NCBI RefSeq assembly: GCF_025399195.1
Contig: NW_026252091.1
Location: 372,001 to 436,000 of the forward strand
Length of the DNA: 64,000 bases
Origin: Umbelopsis ramanniana AG
Lineage: Eukaryota; Mucoromycota; Umbelopsidomycetes; Umbelopsidales; Umbelopsidaceae
Direction: 5' to 3'
The notes beneath the pieces were generated by a model. It had not been told where the DNA came from, did no database searches, and was given only the letters and a program-made list of their open reading frames with translations. The translations under genes and the position numbers were made by a program. Of this stretch, positions 35,998-48,700 are shown in pieces. The first letter of the stretch is position 1; each line of letters begins with the position of its first letter.

Positions 35998-36832
35998 CTA
36001 AGCTGTACTACCCATCCACGCATCCATGGCAGTAGTAGTGTAATCTAACAATTTGCAGCTTTTTTGAACGACACTGACATGTTCTGGTAAGTCTAGCTTC
36101 TCATAGTATGCGTATTCTAATTCGAGGGTTAGAAAGATGGTCTCGTCGACACATTACCAAAAAAAAAAAAAAACCTTACCTAGAACAAAGAAGTCTAGTT
36201 GACACCCAGAGAAGGAATCGCCAACATCATCAACTCGTACGCAGCCGTTGTGTTTCTTGCCAGTTGGTAAAGTCTTGCCGTCAAGCGCCTTGATGTACAA
36301 TAAAGTTCCTTGACGTAAGTCATTTGAAGCTACAGACACAAATGGATATATGTTTTTGTCATCGCTGCCAAGACCAAAAGGATGCTTATTTTGATCTAGA
36401 ACTACGAATTCAGAATCTGAATCACCGACATTGACTAGCTTTCCAGACTTCAACAGACCAGTGCCTTCCATTTGAAATTTCTGAAACCTTGGATTAGCAT
36501 TGTCCGTTTAAGTGGTGCTCAAGGATTTAAACGAACCTGGTAAGTGATCTTGGAAACCTTTTGGATTAGTTTTCCAGAGGACGTTTTCAGAGAATAAGTA
36601 GCCGGCCCTGTCAAGGTGACAACTTTGCCATCGTTGAGCATATCCTTTGTGCCCTCCTTGGGAATCCAATACCTGATGAGAAACATTGATATGAGTTGAG
36701 AACACATTTCAGTTTGACATGATTATAAACTAAGACAACTCACTGAGTAAAAGCGGCTTTCTGATAGCATGACTTTAGACACACAACTGATGACACCAGG
36801 CCGAGCAAAGAGAATATCTGGAGTAATTTCAT
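35998..36832 (-). CDS. Secreted RlpA/3D-domain-like (double-psi barrel) protein
   Basis: Four exons (36832-36744, 36672-36537, 36480-36180, 36116-35998) encode 214 residues. The N-terminus is a signal peptide (MKLLQIFSLLGLVSSVVC). The mature part reads YWIPKEGTKDMLNDGKVVTL, then LYIKALDGKTLPTGKKHNGC and VRVDDVGDSFSGCQLDFFVL. The Asp/Gly pattern near the end resembles the 3D/RlpA beta-barrel (G-x-V-x-V-D-D-x-G-x-x-x-x-G-x-x-I/L-D-F). Such domains bind or cut polysaccharide in bacteria, and fungal versions are secreted with unknown activity. A T15 tract sits only about 6 nt after the last donor (minus strand). Family assignment is by eye. Confidence 0.7.
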
Positions 36833-37172
36833 GTTTGGTGAGAAGGAATTGAAAAGATACAAACGACGTGCTTTGTCAATTTTATAAAGACATGAACGAC
36901 TTGCTTTGACAACATTGTTTTATTTTGAATGTAAAAGCCACAACACCATGTAAAAGGGGTGGTTTGTTAATTGATGTTAATGTGATGTTGACTTTGTGCG
37001 ACTGTCTCAAATACATGCTTCGTTATAGATGTACTATTTCTACGATGAAATGGTGCTGATCGCGACGGAGGGACGCGCATAATCCTTGTCTCTGAAAAAT
37101 AAAAATAAAAAGTTTTACTTTATGGAAGGAAGGGAGGTATCTAATCATGCAGGATCGGTTCGACGCTCATGA
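36833..37172. other. Promoter region of the secreted protein / 3' end of phosphatase
   Basis: 340 bp. A TATA-like TTTATAAAGAC (minus strand, near 36885) lies about 50 bp upstream of the secreted protein start. Nothing else is recognised. Confidence 0.4.
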
Positions 37173-38537
37173 TCAATTGGAAGCAGCCTCAGGACAAATG
37201 TTCTTTCGAATACGATCTTGCCAGGAGGGTCCAAACCCAATAGAATTCAAATAGGGTAAAATACCGCCGTACTCGCTCTTTAAATAGGTCAGTACTTCAC
37301 GCATATACTAAAAGTGACGAAAAATAAACATCGGTAAATGGTGGATATCTCAAGGATCGGATAATCTTGTCCTTCAGCTGCATGGTTGTATTGTTTACCT
37401 CTGGTCGAGCAGTCGCAAATTCTTCAGATAACCCGGATTTTGCCATCTCTTTTATCATCTGTGGAAGGACTGGAGCCAATCCCTCTTGAGTTCGAGCATA
37501 GTCTGCGACAATAACATCTTCAGGGACTCCAGCAATACCTTGTAAAAGCATGCACACCATACCCGTCCTGTCTTTTCCTTGCGTGCAATGTACATGGATG
37601 GGATAGTTAGTAGGGTCCGTAAATATACGTAGGGCGTCCAAAATTTCATTTTTGCAGGCCTTTAAGAACTGTTTATACATAGTGGGTAACCCCATAGGCG
37701 TCAATATCTCCGATCCGACCAAGAGAGTGGCATGGACCTTATTGCCGACTAGTATCCAGAAAATGAGCCTCCTATAGATTTCACCAAAATCGTTAATGAA
37801 AGGACACACATCGCCTTTGCGCGAAACCATTGCGCTAGAATGACGACATTGACACATACAATTTCAACCATAGTGTGCACATATTCCATACTACATTGCG
37901 TTCAAAACTGCGTCCGGCAAAGTTGACTCGATATTTTTTTCGGCCATGGTCAGTTTCAGGTTGATTGCTTTCGTGGCGTTCAGGGGTGACATCGGCGGTA
38001 ATCAAGTCAATGGCCTTAATCTGAGATTGCATACATTATGTGTGAATAAAATAGACTCTATGTGAACGAAATTAACGACACGATATGGGTATTCATTACA
38101 TTTTCAATAGCCGTGGTTGGAAAATTTTTGTCGATGGGAAGATTATCCTTTCCTTCCAAACTATAGGTGCGTTGGTTAGTCATGAGCGATATAACTCACA
38201 ACTAACGAATTTTTTCGGTATTCACCTTGTTCGAAGATCCAGTATCGTCTTGATATTGTGAGCTTTTATGAACTGTTCGACTTGATCGTTGCTCAATTGA
38301 TCCAGCGTCCCAGATCTAAATATAAGGCCATCCTTCACGTATCTATAATACATTATCATTGATACAGAACCATATGTAAGTTCGTATGGCCGAACGTTGT
38401 AGGTACGACGGCGATTCTGCAATGATGTCTTACTGCTGCCCATCAACCTTAGTAGAGATGCCGACATCACGAAAGTTAATCAAGGCTTCAATGTAGGCAC
38501 CTTCTTCGTTTTGTACTGCATTGCTAGTGGGATTCAT
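37173..38537 (-). CDS. Tyrosine phosphatase-like protein (PF13350 type, dual-specificity fold)
   Basis: Spliced gene starting MNPTSNAVQNEEGAYIEALI with the opening motif NFRDVG. It continues YVKDGLIFRSGTLDQLSND, IKTILDLRT and the catalytic loop IHVHCTQGKDRTGMVCMLL. The C-x5-R signature gives Cys nucleophile and Arg. The C-terminus YLKSEYGGILPYLNSIGFG is the usual end of this family, reached through an intron (GTAAAC...TTTTAG) that joins ARPE to YMREVLTYL. Members dephosphorylate phosphotyrosine or phosphoinositides; the substrate here is unknown. A longer frame upstream (to 38642) has an unlikely sequence and was not used. Confidence 0.88.
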
Positions 38538-38812
38538 AGTTGTTGTCTCCTCGGAGCTGAAAAGAAACCAACAAATCGCTAAGGCTTCTTCTCCTTTTTC
38601 ACAGCGATTTGAGTCTCCGAGTCCCTTTTCGTAAATCTGCAAACGTCATGGTCTGTTTAACGAAGTTAGAACCACTAGGGAAATAGGAAACTTGGCAGGC
38701 ACGTTTTCTGAACATCAGTTTGTGGGAAAAGCAAGAGGGTTGTTTATGTTCACAACAAGGAAAAAAAAAAGATGCTCAGGGCCACTGGATGCTATGATAC
38801 AAATGTTCTGCT

Positions 38813-41077
38813 TTAATGAGAAGTGTGAAGCTTTTGAAGGTCATGGGCTACCCCAGCCAATTGTCTTGCTCGCAGAAGCTCTTCGTCGTTCCAGCCAACG
38901 AAACCGTCTTCATCGTCATCACTATCATCCGATGATTCATAGTTTGGGTCGTCATAATTCTTCCCTAATGTATCTTCGGCTTGGAACTCAGGGCTGCTAT
39001 CGCTTGATTGACTCCATCCACCAGCGCTAGAGCGTCGGTGACTATACATGGGAGGGCTGAAATTCTTGTCATCTTCAAACATAGCAAAGACTTCGTCTTG
39101 CCCGTTTTCCGACCCAGAACTTGACGAGGACGCATAAGGTGGCTGTCGTCTAAACGGCGTATGACTCGTCGAATGCGGGGGACTTGCCGCTGCTGCTAAC
39201 TTCGGTAAGGATAATGCTGATGCACTCCTGGAAGACGGATGGCTGATGCTATTTTGTCTACCCACAGCGGGCTGGTTACTAGTAGACTTTTGTTGTGATC
39301 GATTTGACTCGACTACTACAAATGACTTTTGACGTTGTCGTTCATTCCAATGCAGGCAGCGTGATAGCGAATTGAACCAATCATCTGATTGACTTTTTTT
39401 GCAGATCTAGAGAACACATCGAATGAGTACAAAGGAAAAAAAGCAAACCGGTCACCACAATCATAAGACAGAGATACCAACCGTCGGGAGTGGATACCTT
39501 GAGGCTGTGACTTTAACATGGTCTCCCTCTGCAAAATTAAAAAGGTTGATAAGCAACCCATGGGGTTGAATGGCTTCGCTTACAATTCATCTCACGACTT
39601 ACGTTTAAGTTCAACTCTTCCGCGACCGTCAAAGCTAACCCACGCAGTGCTTCGTGAGGTGTACGGAACGCAGATTCTGAGGTCAATGGTGTCGGGAACA
39701 AGGGTTGGACGAAAAGATAGGGTATGTGGGCATATGGGGGTTATCAGCATAGCAGGTATATCGGGATGGGTCAATGGGCCACCTCCTGAAAGCTATTAGC
39801 GAGAAAGATATTAATAATCACAGCATGCAAGAAAAAAGCAAGCCAATTTTAGAAGCAAACAAGTTAGTTACCGAGTATGCAGTGCTACCAGTAGGAGTAG
39901 CTACTATCAGGCCGTCAGCAGCAACGGTAGTCAAGTGCTGATCATAAGCTCCATCGCTACCAAATAATTCCAATTCTCCCATGAATGAATTTTGTCCCCG
40001 GTCAACGACTAGGTCATTGAGCACTTGATACTTTTCCGCTGGAACAGTGGTAAAACACGGGACGCGCATCTTCTGTCCATCTTCACCGTCTTCTTCCATC
40101 CATTGTTGAATGTTTTCTTCTTTGACATCATCACCGTCAACTTCGCCGAATACTTTCTGAGTCTTCTTGTGGCCCATCTTCCGTTCGCACCAGTCGCCTA
40201 CAATGACCTTGCCTGTTTTAGTATTACGCTTTACATTACGAAGCTGTACGTCTTTAGCCTTGGTGCAATTTGGACCAGGTACACGTCGGTATACCGTACA
40301 AGTGAAGCGCACTCGTAGATTAATTCGAACACCATTTTCCATGGCCTGTGTCAAATGATACTGGTGATGATCAAAATCAAAAGGTGTCAAGAAGCCAAGA
40401 GAACCAAGGTGGAATGGGATGACAGGTGGAACGACAGATTGGAATAACCACGATGTGAAAAGGACAGTTCCATCGCCACCAAGCTGTTAAAGCGCTTGAG
40501 TTAGTAAGCATATTACAGAAAAAAAATTATAGGCAAAAAAGAGACTGCGGCTAAAAATTCCTCAGTATTATTTTTTGAAAGGACATACCGTTACAATGAA
40601 GTCAAACAGCTTTGGATGAGTAGCACATAATTCTGGAGTCCAGAATTTTAACTTATCAATGAGGTCTGGTGATTCTGCTTGGAAACGCTCCAGTTTAAAG
40701 CGTTTAGACTTTTGCAGCTTCTCGTCGACATAGACAGTAATACCACTAGGTTTGCCATATCGCGGGGTACGCATGAACCATAGAGCAAGCTGGCGAGTCT
40801 TCCGAACCAGAGATAAATCGCCAGGCTTTGTGATGATCATCACGCTTTGGGGATTATCCCATTTGACCCGAGCTCGTCCAATCTTCCTTGCCACTTCACG
40901 GACGACGTCCGCTTTCTCAGCTAAATGAGTGGTAGGTGAAGTCTGTTTGTAAGGGGCTGACATTTTCGAATCTTGCGGGTTATCTTTATTAGCGTGCGTG
41001 TGTTCTTTATACGACTTTTCATTATCGCATAGCCATTCAAAGCCGCTCTTGTCGCTTGGATGGGTTGAATCTGTCAT
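38813..41077 (-). CDS. NAD(+) kinase (ATP-NAD kinase, UTR1/POS5 family)
   Basis: Multi-exon gene whose start [20 protein letters not shown] leads to [19 protein letters not shown]. It contains the kinase diacylglycerol-like motif [12 protein letters not shown] (completed across an intron at about 40,485-40,590), [23 protein letters not shown] and [16 protein letters not shown]. These are the NAD- and ATP-binding signatures. The enzyme makes NADP+ from NAD+. The C-terminus is a low-complexity Ser-rich tail with an acidic end ([20 protein letters not shown]), typical of fungal cytosolic enzymes. An insert between the two halves of the catalytic domain (around 40,030-40,260) is charged and Lys/Glu-rich. 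Confidence 0.94.
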
Positions 41078-41290
41078 GATTCTTACTTGTTGAAGCTAAA
41101 AACTTTGGGGATCTTTTAAAGTCCCACAGTTTTTTAAAAATCGGTTTTGAACCTCAGACAATGAACCAGCTTACGTTGCTCGCGGCATTGAGATACCGGG
41201 CCAATGAATGGCCAGGCTGTGGGGGCCACGTTGACTAAGTCGTATTGTCTTGCCGTAAAAAACATACATTTATAATTTATTAATAAGGTA

Positions 41291-43646
41291 TCAAGAGTCA
41301 AGGCTTAGTACTGTGCCGATCCATCCACTGACTAGTTTGAAAATAACGGTGGCTCCATAATGTTTGATGAAATGAATGGTAGCAAGGTGATTGCGGTCAA
41401 CGACTGCCTCAATTTCAAACACGCAGGTGCCTGAGTGCTCTTTGTTTAGCGAGCGGTCAATGTTCATACTTGCTCTTCTGTTTGCTTCTTCAATACTCAA
41501 AGAGGAATTCTTGGCAGTCAAAGGCGCGGACAAGCGCTTACTGAGAAAACTATGACGGTCAGTATCGGAATGATCCATGGAGTGGCTTGCCGATATTGGA
41601 GAGTTGATAGTGGTTGAGCTGGCAGCTCCTTGTAACATCAAGGTACTAAGAGGGCTCATTTTTCTACCGTCATTTCGCATGGTGACCACGCATATTAATC
41701 TGTTGTGATGAGAATGAACAAAGGTCACCCCGAATAATTCGCAAGCGAGTCGAATGAGCTTCGTCATTTCACTTTCATATCTTTTGGACAGTGGCAAAAC
41801 CAGGCTATCTTCAATGGCTGTCGAGTTTGAAGATGTAAAACTTTGTGTTCCACTGCTCATGCGAGACGATAGTCCTTGTGTCTGGTCTCTTCTGGAAAGC
41901 ATGTACTGGAACGTTTGTACCTTTGTGAGTCGATAATGGATGCGTTCAACAGAAGTTAAATTAAAGTTGTCGTTGGCATCGATAACAAGGTCACTGTACT
42001 GCTTTTTGTTTCGCTTCAGATGATTGATAATCTTTTTGATCACTGGTGTCTTCTGACCTTTGTTTCGTTTTATGGCGTACACACCCAAACGTCGAGCATG
42101 GTAACGTAAGTCTTGTAACAGTTCAGCTCGCATAATTTCCAGCCCACCTTCTGTTCCTGTTGTGGCTGATATGGCATTGGTGGTATAATAGGTTGAGGCG
42201 TTCACAGGATGATATATGAGAGTTCGATTTACACGCGATATTGACCTATCATGCTCAGCATCGGCAATGAAATTTCGTCGTAAACGATGCTCTCGTTCTG
42301 TTCGATCAATGATTTCGCAAGCGTCATCAGCATGTGAGATACCCATAACGACGCTTTCAAACTTCGTTCCCTCATGCAACCAGGGGTCATCTTTCAGAGC
42401 TTGCCTTATGGTCATGCGATTTCGCCTATCTGTGTTTAGGCACTTTCGTATTGTGGCTTGCAGTTCAGGAGAGAGTGATGAAGGCATTGGGAATTTCCCG
42501 GTACAAACATCTGCTTTCAGTTCCCCCACCGCTGATAAGGAATAATGTGGTAAGCATTTGTATTATTAAAAAAGCAAGATCTACAGTTTTACTTACTGCC
42601 TGCATGAGCAAAGGGCTCAAATCCTGTGGTCATTCGAAATAGGATGATCCCAAGACACCAACAGTCAATCTCCGGGCCATAATACTTCTGGCCGCTTATG
42701 ATTTCCGGTGAGTAATACAGCATTGAGCCTAAATTGGGGGAAATGAGTTTCTTTCTTGCTCATAGTACATTTTCTTTTGCAGAATCGCCACAGTAAACAA
42801 ATATTAAAAAATATATATTACACTTACCACATATTGTTTTCAACCTTTGCAAGCCAAACCGATTGCCAAGACCAAAGTCAACCAGCTTGACTGCTCCTTC
42901 TGGAGTAATCAGAATATTCGGTGTCTACGTGACAAACAAAGTGGTTGTTAAACATTTTTGTAACATCGTCTTGGTACATGATATCCCGGTTATACCTTTA
43001 GATCTCTGTGGACGATCCAGCGACTATGGCAGTAGCTTACAGCTGCCACTATCTGTCGAAAAAGCCTCCGCGCTTCGCATTCAGATAAAGCCCCGCCTGA
43101 CAATTGTAAATATTGCTCCAAATTGACTCCTGGCACGTACTCCATGACCAAAAAAAGGGAATCAGCCGTTTCGTATGTCTCATGTAGTTTTGTAACATGC
43201 TCATGGTTCATCAATTCCATCAAAGTGATTTCGCGGACCAGCCTAGACATAACACGGTAATCGTGCTTTCGTTTATCGATGATCTAACAAAATAAAATAA
43301 ATGGACTTGTTAACATCGAATGGATCCGATTTGTTGCTGAATCAGAACCGTTTTGTGAGAATAATTCCCACATTAAATTGGGACGAACCTTGATGGCGAC
43401 AAGACGCTCTGTCTCGTAATGGGATGCAAGCACCACATCGCTAAATTTTCCAGTACCCAGCGGCTTAATCAATCGATAGTCGCCTATGCCCTTGATTAGA
43501 TTATCGTGATTTTCTGTAAGCTTCGTCGATGAAGATTGTGTTTGGTCTTCAGCTACCACTGCATCCATATCCATTGGAGGTATGGGCCCAAAAGGCTTTC
43601 TCCACGACAAAAATCCAAGCTGATCTCCTAGACTTCGTCGAGACAT
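41291..43646 (-). CDS. CAMKL-type serine/threonine protein kinase with C-terminal KA1-like region
   Basis: Spliced kinase gene. The N-lobe shows GDYRLIKPLGTGKFSDVVLA and the VAIK lysine. The C-lobe shows WIVHRDLK-TPNILITPEG, LVDFGLGNRFG and CGSMLYYSPEIISGQKYYGP. The catalytic Asp and the DFG are intact, while the usual APE reads SPE and the loop has TPN in place of PEN. After the kinase, about 400 residues run through basic and Ser-rich sequence to a beta-rich end (GTCVFEIEAVVDRNHLATIH) resembling a KA1 membrane-binding domain. This layout is that of KIN1/MARK-related kinases in polarity and septation; the subfamily is not settled. Confidence 0.88.
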
Positions 43647-44169
43647 TGTGGGAGACGGATATCAGATTACAAGGCGCTTATGGATGATATGAGGTGAAGA
43701 GTCGCGAGAACGATTGGAGGTATTGAATGCCAAAACAAGTTTTGGGGAAAGAAGAGAGATGAACTTTGAAGTCGAGCAGATATCAAAAGGCAAGCAAACC
43801 GCTCCTTGTAATACACGTTTATGGATTTGGGATGCAATAAAAGCTCCTTTTGACAAAAAAAGTAAGATTTTCATTTTAATGGGCGGTATACAACAGCCTT
43901 TGTAAGGCACGATCATCCAATTTTTTTTTCTAATGCAGAGAAGACCGTCCATATGGCGCGAGTGGCTTTTAGTTATCTACCAATTTTTTCACTTTCAATT
44001 CTGACTTGCGTCTCTTTGTACTTCAAGCACATAATACCACATCGTTCCAGCCCTAGCTTGCACGGTCCAGCTATTCGCCATTTATGGGGAAAACGCCTCC
44101 GTTCTCCTGGCTTTACAGCTCGCCCCCCGCACATTCACATTTCGTATCCAAAGAAATGCCAAGGGGACA

Positions 44170-44176
44170 TATAAAA
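44170..44176 (+). promoter_or_regulatory. Candidate TATA box (TATAAAA)
   Basis: CATATAAAAAAGG, with a pyrimidine-rich CTTTTCTCTCCTTTTCC start region 20-40 bp downstream and an ATG at 44215. The arrangement looks like a real core promoter although no gene is evident. Confidence 0.4.
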
Positions 44177-44214
44177 AAGGGAGCCGCGGTAAACTTTTCT
44201 CTCCTTTTCCTGCT

Positions 44215-44280
44215 ATGAGCACTCAAGAAAAACCTATCCTCCGTATTCCCATCATTTCTCAAAAATCTTGGGATTCGTAG
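44215..44280 (+). CDS. Possible 21-residue small ORF, function unknown
   Basis: ATG to TAG encodes MSTQEKPILRIPIISQKSWD plus Ser. It is placed 39 bp after the candidate TATA box. It could be a micro-peptide, a first exon or chance. No similarity is recognised. Confidence 0.18.
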   Translation: MSTQEKPILRIPIISQKSWDS

Positions 44281-44455
44281 TATTATCCAGCATCTTTTCA
44301 GGGTCTACAAAACAGTGTTCCCATATATAGCAGGCATTCACTTTAATGCTTTTGACAGGATGTGGAGAAGAACATAAAAAAAAAAATTACAGCATTATAA
44401 CTGGGTATGCTTAGGATTCAGATATTCAGACACGGTTAATCTAAAACTACTGAAA

Positions 44456-45341
44456 TTACATGAGAGCAGCAACAGCAGCTCCGAGAACGGTGACGGCGAC
44501 AAGGGGAGTTTGCAACTTGGAGCTACCGCTGGTCTTTCCAGTAGCACTGGCACTGGCACTGGCGCTACCGCTGGCCATGGACTTCATGGCAGAGCCGCTA
44601 GCAGTAGGAATCATGGTTGCGCCAGATGCCATAGAGACAGAGGCGGTTGCTGGGGCGACAGCGGCGCTGGCGTTCCCTGGAAACATACAAGATATATTAG
44701 TATCAGATAAAGGACTACCCCTGATCTGCTTGGGTACTTACAGGCAGAGCTCAAGGCTCCGACACTTCCAGTACCCTGGAAGGTGAATTGGCCAGAGTAG
44801 AACCAGGTAGGATCAGAGCCGATACGGAGCCAGTACTTTCCAGTAGCGAAGTCACCCAAGGGGGTAATCTAAAAATTGGAAATCCAAAGCGATTAGAACA
44901 GTATTTCGAAAGATTGAAGCAATGAAAGCGCCCCCTTACATCGTACTTTCCAAGAGTGCAGTCGATAGGAACGCCAGTAACGTGAGCAACGACGTTGGCG
45001 TTAGTAGCGGAACCACCAAGCATATCGATGCTGCAAGTGGTAAGAGCAGGAGAACCGGCAGTTGTGGTGTTCCAGGTGATGGAGCCAGTGGTACCAGCGG
45101 TCTATAAAAGTGCGCATAAACCGTCAGTCAGTTCTGTCAACAATTTGGTGAGAAAAAAAAGGTAGCCAAAAAAACATACCCAAGTAGTGGATGCCCAAGG
45201 AGTGATGACCTAGTTGACGAAAGTAATTAATACGTTTATGCGTTTCGATTTTCTGGCTTCTGGCTCACTCACGGTGATGGTAGTAGCACTGGCGGCGGAA
45301 GCGCAGGCCAAGGCAAGAACGGCGGACAGAGAGAATTTCAT
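44456..45341 (-). CDS. Kre9/KNH-domain Ser/Ala-rich GPI-anchored cell-surface protein
   Basis: Spliced gene with a signal peptide (MKFSLSAVLALACASAASA). The mature N-terminus reads ITVITPWASTTW-TAGTTGSI, the opening pattern of the fungal Ser-Thr-rich GPI-anchored family (PF10342, Kre9_KNH). The domain continues through VPIDCTLGKYD and GKYWLRIGSDPTWFYSGQF. A low-complexity tail of alternating Ser/Ala/Met/Thr (SMASGATM, SASASASATGKTSGSS) follows, ending in a hydrophobic GPI signal (LQTPLVAVTVLGAAVAALM). Proteins of this type are wall- or membrane-bound and linked to beta-glucan assembly; the exact role is unknown. A TATATAA-like element lies just upstream on the minus strand. Confidence 0.9.
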
Positions 45342-45796
45342 TTTATATAGCAAATTAGAGGAGAGGAGAAGCTATAAGTTTGTTATGAAGGAAATGAGCG
45401 TGCTGGGGGGCGGATGGGAGAAAACGCGAGTGGAGGAGAAGTGAACAAGAGATGAAAGAGAGCAATACGGCTGGGCGAAGGATCTAAAATAAAGAGAAGA
45501 CGGTTGGTTGGAAACGGGAGCTTAGTTGCACCAAAGGCTTTGTGGAACATTCAGTCAAGTCAAGAAAGGCCATTGTGGATGAGATCGCGTATCTAAATTT
45601 GGGGAGAATCAAACTCAGCCTTTAATTCAACTCTCTGAAGAAGCAAAGGGATCATTAGGAGTCGCAGTAATCTTCTTCGTATTTTTATCCTCAGCCTATC
45701 TCTTGGTTGTGCTGCCTATGTGAGCCGCCGTCACAGTTTTGGCCAGAAAGAAACGTATAGAACACCATTTAGACTTCTTTGCCTGTAATCAGCCAG
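45342..45796. other. Intergenic region upstream of the Kre9-like gene
   Basis: About 450 bp; purine-rich on the plus strand (GGAGGAGAAGTGAAC, 45431-45460). No gene or RNA is recognised. Confidence 0.4.
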
Positions 45797-48700
45797 CTAC
45801 ACTCCGCCTCCAGCTACCTCGTGCATTAGTGTATCACACACAATAAGAGAGGGTTCCGTAGGTACTACCAATTCTATTCGCCAACAACCTTCTGCCTGTG
45901 AAATGGTTACCCATTCAATTGAACGTGCGTATTCTAAATATAACATAAACGCGTCAATTAACTTACCACTTGATTCATGCTCATCCAATACTCTTTTCCC
46001 ACCACAGAGTCCAATGCCCGTAATTGACCTTTGATGCCGAGGGTAAGAAACTGAGATGCTGTCGTGTTGAGAAACTCCTATGCCAAAAAGGATGTGAGAT
46101 GAAAGAACAAAATTTTGCAGTAATACAAATTGGGTATATATTGAATGTCCGAATAAAAATTCGATCAATGCATAGTCAATAGATTTATTGACTTACCGCT
46201 GAAATATCTTGGCCAGCTTCGGCAAAAACAACTTCCCCTGTACCGTCATCCAGTGTCCAGTAGAGCACAGCTCCTTCTTCATCCAACTCTCCTGCAAAGA
46301 TTCGAACCAGATCCTGCTGGTTGTAGACCGAGCATGCGCAAAAGGAGCAGTATGGTAGTTGGCCATCGTCCGTGACCGTGACGGATCGCAAACATGACTT
46401 GTCTGTAAATGAAACGCCAGCACGCTTGAATTAGTGCACGTCCACGTTTTTAATAATGTCTTGACCAAATCAAAAAAATTGGCCAAATAAGCAAATAACC
46501 TGCTCGCTACTTACGGCCGTAACATCTTGTATGAGATAAACGGACGCCCGAGTTCTTATCCTCTATCACCGTGCCATCCTCTTTAATTTCTCCTTCCCAT
46601 AGCCTACGCTCTCCGTTTTCGTGGCTGATATACCAGCCGGTTACAGTCGCGCAAACATGGCATTGCTCATAATTTGAAATGGTATTCAACCCTACAATTT
46701 TGCGGAAACATGATGAAGCAAGCAAGCACTGAATGGTAGACACTGAAAACAGAAAGTCAATGAATAATGCGTGTAAATAGAGTATTAAGAGAATCTTACC
46801 ATTAACGATTTCTGTGCCGCAGCTAGTGCTACCGTTCACATACCAAGTGGTTTGGCCGTTGCTGTCTTTGTACAATTTAGAGGTAGAGAGACCGGTGATC
46901 AGAACATAATGACCTTCTCTCAATCGTCTTGCACGATGGCCGACCGCTTCCCAAAGCGTCACGTCGATTTGTGCGGTCTCATCTACGAGCCTGATAGCAT
47001 ATCTATCCATTGGCTGATCTCCTTTTCCTCCGCGATATGGATTCTGGTTTTATCGCCAAATAACATACGTTACCGTTTAAATTAGACAAGTCGCACCATT
47101 AAAGAGACGTTCAGGTTTACTTACATTATTCGCCATGGCTACAATCCGCCCGAACAGTGTTACATTGATCATGTGTGAGCGAAGGTTCTTGATGTAGACT
47201 CGCTTTTTGTACATTCGGCAGTCCATAACGTCCTATGCAACATCATTTAGCAAGAGTCAATTCCATCTCTTTATCATGATTGAAAACTTTACCTTATTAT
47301 CGCCTGCGAAATCGCTGAGTTGCGATACAATTGAATTTGCAGCTTGGCTGGCAGACTTTTCTGAGCGCGATGGGTCGCTTGACGAATTTTTTTTCATCAA
47401 ATTAGTCAATTCTGCTGCTTCTGCATCTTGTTCTGGCATACAGAATATAACCGTCTCATTAGTGTATTCCAAGAGCACACAGCCATCGCCGAGGGTTTGA
47501 CTTTCAGTACTCGATTCAATCAACCCTGGATGATATAAACCAATGAAATCGCCCTAATGGTATTTTTATGAGTAGGCGCCCATCGATTTATTCGACAAAT
47601 GAAACATTGATTTACCTTCTTCAACATGCTTGACAAGGATATTTGATGGTCGTATAGAGTAAGTATGGCGCCACTACCTTCATCAGATGTGTCGCAGAGG
47701 TATAGTTTCAAGTAATGGCCCCTACTGGTTCCATACGCTGCAGCCGAAGAAGTATGTGCTGCTTTGTCAATATGTAGAAGCTAAGAGATTTCATTTTTTA
47801 GTTACATATGTCGATATGGACCATTAAATTGAAAATCAAAATGTAACCTTTAGCCAGAGTTTGTAGCGCCGAGTACCACTTGCTCTGAGATCGCTAAGAC
47901 AGTCAGAACTGAACTGCGATGTGACAAATGCTCGGTCATATGTAGCTGAGAGCAGAAACACCAATTGTTCAGTGGGAGGTATCCTAGGCAATTTGGAAAC
48001 CCGCGTCATTTTCTCAGCGTCTTGGGGTTGAGAACCTGATAGTGTTTCTATGGATGACTTGGATACAACTACTCCAACCACGGCTAGTTTGACTTTTCGT
48101 TTCTGTAGATGAAACGTTGATGATTCTGGATTCACTCGTACTAAACTATTCTATGCAGTAGCTTACCTCCAAAAAAGGTCGAGACGAAGTCAGTACATGG
48201 TTACCTAACAAAAATGTAAATTTTTGGTGCAGTAATAACTCTACTTTTCTGATACTGGTGTTGTCAGACACAACCAGCACGGTGAAGCAAGTTCCTGGGA
48301 TGTAGTAGAACTTTTCAATTGTGACCTCTACAATGCAGTCGCTAGAAAAACTTCCATTATATATGTGGTCGATGGAGTGATACCCTGCGGGGACATTGGA
48401 TTGGCGACGATGAGTAACGATCTCAGTCTCTTTCGAGATACAAGGAAACATACTTGTGCCTGTCCCATTTTGATACTGCTTATCAATATCAGCCCACTGC
48501 AAACGTTCACAGTCTCAGTGCGAAGGCAAAGTACCAAAATGAGCGAGCGAGGTCATGCCTGCAACATACCTGAGATTCCAGCTCGGTGAGAACAATAGCT
48601 TCTGTAATTCCAGCAGGATACTGTAGCAACAGATTCGAAAGTTTTATTGCAACCCAATCCCTATGTACATTTGTAGGCAAGTTAAATTTCTGAATTCGAC

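Larger units (their letters stand above)
43647..44455. other. Intergenic interval with isolated TATA box and 21-codon frame
   Basis: About 800 bp. It includes a strong TATA-like box at 44170-44176 pointing rightward. A small ATG frame follows at 44215-44280. No larger gene is seen in that direction before the Kre9-like gene on the opposite strand. Confidence 0.4.

Noticed and set aside
43953-44174. 73-codon frame with a hydrophobic start
   Set aside because: It resembles a signal peptide at first, but then degenerates into Pro/His/Arg-rich sequence and overlaps a likely core promoter.
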